NCBI RefSeq assembly: GCF_030864355.1
Contig: NC_083396.1
Coordinates: forward strand, 1,302,001-1,366,000
Direction of reading: 5' to 3'
From: Cutaneotrichosporon cavernicola
Lineage: Eukaryota; Basidiomycota; Tremellomycetes; Trichosporonales; Trichosporonaceae
DNA: 64,000 nucleotides
Each line of letters begins with the position of its first letter. Position 1 is the stretch's first letter. A model generated the notes under the pieces. The model saw only the letters and a list, made by a program, of their open reading frames with translations, was not told the origin of the DNA and made no database searches. Positions 57,699 through 64,000 of the stretch are shown piece by piece. The position numbers and the translations under genes were made by a program.

Positions 57699-58221
57699 GC
57701 GTCTCCTCGAGTGTACGACGCCATCTCTTGCACCTGCCTCTAGCTCGATTCCTGCACTTGTTCCACCATGTCTCGCCCTGCATAGATAGACTGATGCATC
57801 TGTATACCACGTGATCGGAGTCGGACTCAACCGACGCCACCCGGGTCCCCGGAGTCTCATATCTCGGGACGATCGGCGAACTGGTATGCAAAACACCGTT
57901 TATGTTCTTTTCATTCAGTAATAACGACGTTGATGCCGAGCTGCCGGAGCAGGAATCTGCATATCACAGTTTGAACGTACATCTGCTGCCCCACACGGGA
58001 ATGACCGTGGAGGCCTTGGCAATGTTAAGCGGCAACATGAGCGGCAACATGTGGCCCCTCAGTTAGCTTATGGATCCTCGGGCTGCACGCCGGTATCGGG
58101 AAACGCGCCGCATCGCGGTTAACACCATGGTACCACCCATTCTTAATAAGACGAGACGCGCCGCTCCTCCCCCCACGCACTGTTCTAAATCTCTTTACCT
58201 CGTACGCATCTGTTCACGATC
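57699..58221. other. Intergenic, nothing recognised
   Basis: 3' flank of NOP7 and promoter of the PhyH gene. A direct repeat of GCGGCAACATG occurs twice near 58030-58050. Confidence 0.5.
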
Positions 58222-59362
58222 ATGCCGTTCAACCAGAGCCAGCTTGACGAGATCGTCCACAAGGTGGGTTCATTCCGCGGCCGATCCTCCTCCACCGGGC
58301 ATCGCCAAGCCAAATCCTGATTCAACGTAGCTGATAACAGTACCACACCGACGGGTACGTCATCATTGACGGCCTCATCCCCGACGAGTTGTACGAGCCC
58401 CTGTGCACGGCAGCCGATGAGGTGACGGCCAAGGGCCGTGCGCACGAGTGGAAGGACGTGCGCATGGTCGGCAAGCAGTTCCCCCCCTGGGTCGAGGGCG
58501 ACGACGTCTGGGGCATCCAGAACATTATGCACCCCGACCTCGCGCAGCCCGTCTTTGCCCAGTGGTACGGCAGCGACGACCTGCTCGATGTCAGCGCCGC
58601 GCTGATGGGTGTGACGCGCGACGACATGCAGTTTGGTGAGTCCCCGAGCGAAGCGAGGGTCGAGGACGCTATCTCGGTTCTCTTTCCGTAACTCCTGGCC
58701 CCTCCCTCATCCCTCCTCGCTGCTTCGCTGCTCGCCGGGAATATAGCTAACGGCCAGAGCTCTTCAACATCCTCGTCAACCCCCTCGAGAAGAACTACGC
58801 CCTCTCATGGCACCGTGACGACATCAAGGCGACCGCCACGGCTGAGGAGGAGGAGGAGGAGCTCAAGATCAAGCACTACAGCATCCAGTGGAATGTTGCA
58901 CTGTACGACGACGCGTGCCTCACCGCCATCCCGCGCAGCCACAACCGCGTGCGCACCTCTGCCGAGCGCAAGGCCAACCTCGAGGGCGGTGAGATGCCTG
59001 GTGCACAGACCCTCAACCTCAAGAAGGGCCAGGGCGTGTTCTACAACAACAACATCAGTGAGTCGGCATTTTCGGCCGACCCGTTGGCCTCGATTGCTCA
59101 TCACCACATCCCGCTAACCCCAGTGCACGTCGGCAAGTACAACCTCGCCGTCAAGCGACGCACGCTGCACGGGTGCTACGGCTGCCCCCCGGCCGGCGAC
59201 ACCAGCCGCGCCCGCAACCTCCTCCAGCACGGTCTCGGGTACGCGACTGACCCGTCGTTCAAGAGCACCCTCCCGAGCACCTTGTGGCCCATGGTTGACC
59301 GCCTCAATGGCCTTCAGGCAAGCATGGAGGGTGTTGAGCAGGTGTACAGCCAGGACTTGTAG
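58222..59362 (+). CDS. Phytanoyl-CoA dioxygenase (PhyH) family Fe(II)/2-oxoglutarate oxygenase
   Basis: Exons 58222-58263, 58341-58635, 58758-59057 and 59124-59362 give 291 residues. The start MPFNQSQLDEIVHKYHTDGY leads to YVIIDGLIPDELYEPLCTAA. The double-stranded beta-helix core has SWHRDD (the H-x-D iron pair), IQWNVALYDDACLTAIPRSH and, on the distal side, RRTLHGCYG with the second His and an Arg before it. TLNLKKGQGVFYNNNI lies between, as in PhyH proteins. The family hydroxylates varied small substrates; the substrate here is unknown. No peroxisomal targeting signal is seen (C-terminus YSQDL). Confidence 0.88.
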
Positions 59363-60871
59363 ACGAGCTGAAGCCTGTAATAGAGTAGATAGATAGGAGA
59401 AGGAGTCAATGTATTGATATTTTTACCCCCTTTCTGCATTCCCCGAGACGCCTCTGCATTCTAGCCCAGCCGACCCGGCCTCGTCAAGGTGCTAAACGAC
59501 GGCGGGAGCCGCTTACAAACGCGTACCGCGTCCCATCATGTCAACGGTAGCGCATCCGCCTTGCAAGGGCGTCAGTGATGACAAAGGCCTACTGGCGCGC
59601 CAGCTCGTCAATGCTCTCCAGTGTCAGCCTCTGACCAGTCTGCTTTGCACTCGGACCCGTCGGCCTTCAATGTGTCTGGAGGTCACGTGGGAGGATGGGT
59701 CTTGGGCACGTGGCGATGTTATTTATCTACATCACCCACTTTATTCCTGAAGTTAAATGTCACCAATTCATGCAATTCAGTAGCTCTAGCTAGTCAGCTA
59801 GTCAGCTTGTTATCTGTTGTGTTTTGTTGTGTGGTGTTGTTTTGGTGAGTAGGAAATGTGACGCATGTGGCGTTTATGAGATTGTGTCATGGCGTGGGAG
59901 CGCGGCTTTTTTGGATCCTATTTGGTGTAAGGCTCATCAAATCACGAGGAAGGGGTAGAATGGCAAAAGGCGCGAGATTGATTCCTTGTTCTCCTTCCCA
60001 CACTTTACAAACTCGAGAAGAGTTATTGTCAGCCGTCATTGTTAAGATGTCATTCAGTTCCGCATCGGATCAAAAGCATCGTTAACAAAGCGAGCGGTAT
60101 TTGACCGAGGTACGGTGTCTGGAGAAAGGTCTCATGTACGACTTCAAGACAAAGATGGGTGGGCACGGAGTGGGGAGAGGGGAGGAACATGGCACGCGTC
60201 TGTGGCGCCCCAAGGGTGAAAGTCAAGCAAAGGGGCAAAGGGCGAGGAGAGGACAGGGAATGATGATGAGGGGGGCCCAAGACTGCCGCCGGGATCGCGG
60301 GATTGAAAGAAGATAGGAACAATTGTGATTGGAGGGAACAAAGCTACAAAGGAATTACCAAGGTCTAGGCGGCTCAAGTTGTATTTTACAGTAATAAACG
60401 GGGCGAACAATGGGGGGGGGGGGGGCCAGAAAGGTAGATGGGAAAGGGAATGCAATTAGAAATGACGATCTACCGCAGGTACTGTAAGTAACTGTGCGCT
60501 TGTGCTTGCGCTTGCCGGCGAGGGCCTGTTATGTTATGTCATGTCATACCCAACTAGCCGCAAAAACCACGACGCGATATCATTCGAATACACTATTCGT
60601 CCACATATCGCCCATACCGACATGCCGACATGCGCCATGAGTGCCCACTTGTTTTTGCCCAAATCACCCCAACACTAGCTCTAGACTTTGTAGACTTTCC
60701 CCAAGATCAGACAGAATCCCACCCCACTCGTCCCTGACAGTCGACCCTTGCTTCTCGCACAAAGCGATCTGCTCCTTCCCTCTCTCATATCTAACGTTCA
60801 TAAGCCAACCTTCATCAACTGTCTCACACCTCCCCTTCCCTCCCACATTCAACAGTGAATAGCTGGTCATC
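59363..60871. other. Intergenic, 1.5 kb, GPH1 promoter region
   Basis: No gene supported. It contains a TAGCTAGTCAGCTAGTCAGC direct repeat near 59785, a TTGTGTTGTGTGG stretch, and a G14 run at 60412-60425. The last 200 bases before GPH1 are pyrimidine-rich. Confidence 0.5.
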
Positions 60872-63800
60872 ATGTCCAAGCCCCAGCTCACGGAGGAGAA
60901 CCTCAACCATGTCGCGCAGCCGCGTCGCATGTCGCTGTGTAAGGCCCTCTCACTCACTGCAACGTCACTGACTTGAAGCGTCAACGCCGCCCGGCTCGCG
61001 CACACCGAGTCTGCACCAGCCCGCCATGTCGCGGCGCAGCTCGATTTCGGCTGCCGGTCCGACCTACTCGATCGACACGACCCAGATTGGCGTGCCCACC
61101 CAGCGCCGCCCCAAGCAGCACCATCGCTCGCTGACTGGTGCGATTCACATTCACATGCGGCGACGTCACTAACGCCCCAGGCTCGTACTTTCCCGGCGCC
61201 GAAATGGGTGGTCAGGTGCACGACGAGTCGCCCATTGGCGACCCCTCGGTTTGGGCTGAGGCGCTCAAGGCCAACGACGTCGACACAACCGACACGCAGC
61301 AGGTCGCCAACACGGTTGTCCGCCACGTCACCACTACCCTTGCGCGTCAGGCTGCCAACCTGGACGAGCTTGCCGCGTATCAGGCTACGGCACTGTCGGT
61401 CCGCGACCGCCTGCTCAAGCGCTGGAACGAGACTACGACGTAAGACCCCCTTGTAACACTATCCTGACGCAGTTACCACACTAGAAGCGCGCCCAAGCGC
61501 ATCTACTACTTCTCGATCGAGTGGCTCATGGGCCGCTCGCTCGACAACGCGGTGCTCAACCTCGATATGCGCAACACGTACGAGTCGGCTACCCAGAAGC
61601 TCGGCTTCGTTAGTCACCCGCTTGGGCCCACTGACCCCAGAACTTTGAGGACCTCCTGAACGAGGAGCGTGACGCCGGCCTTGGCAACGGTGGTCTTGGT
61701 CGTCTCGCGGCTTGCTACGTGCGTTCCCCCGTCACTAAGAAGATTAACGCTAGATCGACTCAATGGCGACCCTCAACCTCCCCGGTTGGGGATACGGCTT
61801 GCGCTACTCGTACGGCATCTTTAAGCAGCTCATCTCGAACACGGGCGAGCAGCTCGAGGCGCCCGACCCGTGGCTCGACCGCGAGAACGTAGGTGCACCC
61901 ATGACGCACGCTCACACCAGCCCTGGGAGATCCCCCGCATCGACGTCGCCTACCCCATTCGCTTCTATGGCCGCGTCGAGGCCGTACCCAACACGGATAG
62001 AGCCGTCTGGTCTGGTGGCATGGAGTGCCTTGCCGTCGCGTACGACGTTCCCGTCCCCGGCTTTGGCACCAAGTGAGTAACTCGCAAGTCGCAGCTGACG
62101 GCAGGAACACGGCCAACCTCCGTCTCTGGGGCTCGCGCCCGATCCAGGGCTTTGACCTCAACTCGTTCAACGCAGGCAACTACGAGGCGTCCGTCCAGAC
62201 CTCGTCGCAGGCCGAGAACATTGTGAGTTTCTTAACCTACAGCCTGACGCCAGACCCGTGTCCTCTACCCCAACGACAACATGTACTCGGGCAAGGAGCT
62301 GCGTCTCAAGCAGCAGTACCTCTGGTGCTCGGCTTCGCTCCAGGACATTCTCCGCCGCTACCAGAAGCTCGACCTGCCGTGGGAGCAGCTCCCAGACCAC
62401 GTCGTCATCCAGAGTGAGTGCCTTTGTGTACATTGTTAACCACAGTGAACGACACGCACCCGTCCATTTCGATCGTCGAGCTCATGCGCATCCTCATCGA
62501 CGAGGAGGAGGTGCCGTACGACATCGCGTGGAAGATCACGACCAAGGTCTTTGCCTACACCAACCACACCGTGCTCCCCGAGGCACTCGAGAAGTGGCCG
62601 CTCAGTCTCTTCGAGAACATGCTTCCGCGCCACCTCCAGATCATCTACCGCATCAACCACGACTTCCTCAACGAGGTCGCCAAGCGTTTCCCCGGCGACA
62701 TGGACCGCATCAAGCGCATGTCCATCATCGAGGGTACGTGGTGTAAAAAACAAAACTGACGTGCAGAGGGCCCCAGCAAGTACGTCCGCATGGCCAACCT
62801 CGCCATTGTCGGCTCGTTCAAGGTCAACGGCGTCGCCGAGCTCCACTCGCAGCTCCTTCAGGCGACCATCTTCCGCGACTTTGTCGAGTTCAAGGGCCGT
62901 GACAACTTTACCAACGTCACGAACGGTGTCACGCCCCGCCGCTGGCTGCTCCAGTGCAACCCCAACCTCGCCGAGCTCATCACCCAGACGCTCGGCTCGG
63001 ACCACTGGCTCGTCAACCTCAAGCAGATCGCGCAGCTCATTCCCATGGCCGAGGACGCTGCGTTCCGCAAGAAATTCCGTGACATCAAGATGGAGAACAA
63101 GGCGCGTCTCGCCGAGCTTCTCGAGAACGAGATGGGCGTCTTTGTCGACATCAACTCGGTCTTCACTTGCCAGATCAAGCGTCTTCACGAGTACAAGCGT
63201 CAGACTCTCAACATCTTTGGCGTCATCTGGCGGTACCTCCAGATCAAGAAGGCGACGCCCGAGGAGCGCAAGAAGATGGTCCACCACACGACCATCTTTG
63301 CGGGCAAGGCCGCGCCTGGCTACTACATTGCCAAGCTCGTCATCCGCCTTATCGTCAACGTCGGTAAGGTCGTCAACGAGGACCCCGACGTCGAGGACCT
63401 TCTCCGCGTCGTCTTCGTTCCCGACTACAGCGTCTCAATCGCGGAGGTGCTCATCCCCGCCGCCGACGTCTCGGTCCAGATCTCGACGGGCGGTACCGAG
63501 GCCTCGGGCACGTCCAACATGAAGCTTGGACTTAACGGTGCCCTCCTCCTCGGCACTGTTGACGGTGCAAACATTGGTGAGTGGGCACCCTTTCCTATAT
63601 GCTGACATGCAGAGATCGCCGAGGACGTCGGCGAGGAGAATGCGTTCCTCTTCGGCCACCTTGCAGCTGACGTCGAGGCTGTCCGTTACTCCAACGCCTA
63701 CCAGCCCACTCCGCTCGAGGAGAGATCGCCCGAGCTCGCCGAGGTGTTCCACGCGATCCAGAGCGGCATGTTCGGCGACGGTAGCGTGTACGACCCCGTC

Positions 63801-64000
63801 CTCAAGACTGTGTACGACAACGACTACTACCTTGTCTCCAACGACTTTGGCAGTTACCTCGCTGCCGAAAAGCTCGTCGACGAGCTCTGGCAGGACCAGG
63901 AGGAGTGGACCAAGAAGTCAATCCGCACGGCCTTTGCCATGGGTGACTTCTCGTCTGACCGCTCGATCCAGGACTACGCCGACTCGATCTGGTCCCTCGA
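60872..64000 (+). CDS. GPH1: Glycogen phosphorylase, 3' end beyond window
   Basis: Twelve exons start at 60872 and the last (from 63613) runs off the edge; only the extreme C-terminus is missing. Introns are 32-45 nt. A 100-residue N-terminal extension carries RRMSLS and SRRSSIS. The catalytic core follows: [92 protein letters not shown] and [20 protein letters not shown]. The pyridoxal-phosphate Lys is in [19 protein letters not shown]. It releases glucose-1-phosphate from glycogen in the cytosol. In yeast Gph1 an N-terminal site is phosphorylated for activation; the two Arg-Arg-x-Ser sites here could serve that role. Confidence 0.95.

Noticed and set aside
62436..63522. Long ORFs on both strands inside the 3' part of the window
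   Set aside because: Out-of-frame shadows of glycogen phosphorylase; the true frame carries the PLP-site motif.

Overview
This window is nuclear DNA of a basidiomycete fungus, most likely a tremellomycete yeast close to Trichosporon, Cutaneotrichosporon or Apiotrichum. The reasons are GC-rich, compact, intron-dense genes on both strands; very short GT-AG introns (about 29-48 nt) with a CTGAC or CTAAC branch site a few bases before the acceptor; and products such as CYP61 sterol desaturase, Rrn7, a URA3-type OMP decarboxylase and a HAL4-type kinase. The genus is inference. There is no sign of operons, CRISPR, rRNA or intact transposons. Gene models were spliced by hand: a junction was accepted when frame, donor, branch site and acceptor agreed.

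Layout. 1-905: 3' end of a coiled-coil gene. 1.7-2.4 kb: a frameshifted gene relic and an 8-bp tandem array. 2.9-3.8 kb: NUP53. 4.2-5.8 kb (-): three-RRM RNA-binding protein. 7.3-9.0 kb: UFD1. 9.2-10.0 kb (-): URA3, divergent from PEX12 (10.2-11.4 kb). 11.5-11.9 kb (-): small orphan gene. 13.1-15.1 kb (-): HAL4-like kinase. 17.2-18.0 kb (-): GPR1/FUN34/YaaH acetate-transporter family. 19.7-21.7 kb (-): rhomboid protease. 23.8-25.1 kb: four-TM MARVEL-like protein. 25.3-26.1 kb (-): TMEM205-like protein. 26.3-28.6 kb (-): Sds3-like subunit of the Rpd3/Sin3 deacetylase. 30.2-30.9 kb: UBC4/5 E2 enzyme. 31.5-33.7 kb (-): MIT-domain protein. 35.2-37.0 kb (-): ERG5. 37.7-37.9 kb: relic of a GFA-family gene. 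38.6-39.4 kb (-): YOP1. 41.0-42.9 kb: CDC1/TED1-type metallophosphoesterase. 43.2-44.9 kb (-): membrane-anchored Dabb protein beside a decayed second copy. 45.1-46.4 kb: GPI11 (PIG-F). 46.5-51.1 kb (-): large orphan Ser/Pro-rich protein. 53.5-55.5 kb (-): RRN7, divergent from NOP7 (55.7-57.7 kb). 58.2-59.4 kb: PhyH dioxygenase. 60.9 kb to the edge: glycogen phosphorylase, cut by the window end.

Most genes are unrelated housekeeping loci, but two neighbourhoods look meaningful. RRN7 (Pol I core factor) and NOP7/pescadillo (60S assembly) share a 194-bp divergent promoter that carries an RRPE-like AAAAATTT and a CACGTG. The CDC1-like phosphoesterase and GPI11 lie about 2.3 kb apart and belong to opposite steps of phosphoethanolamine handling on GPI anchors. 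UFD1 and UBC4 both serve ubiquitin-dependent turnover but are not adjacent.

I found no clear new multi-gene system. The strongest unexplained items are the large orphan protein at 46.5-51.1 kb, the small orphan gene at 11.5-11.9 kb, the Dabb gene with its decayed twin, and several unusual splice structures.
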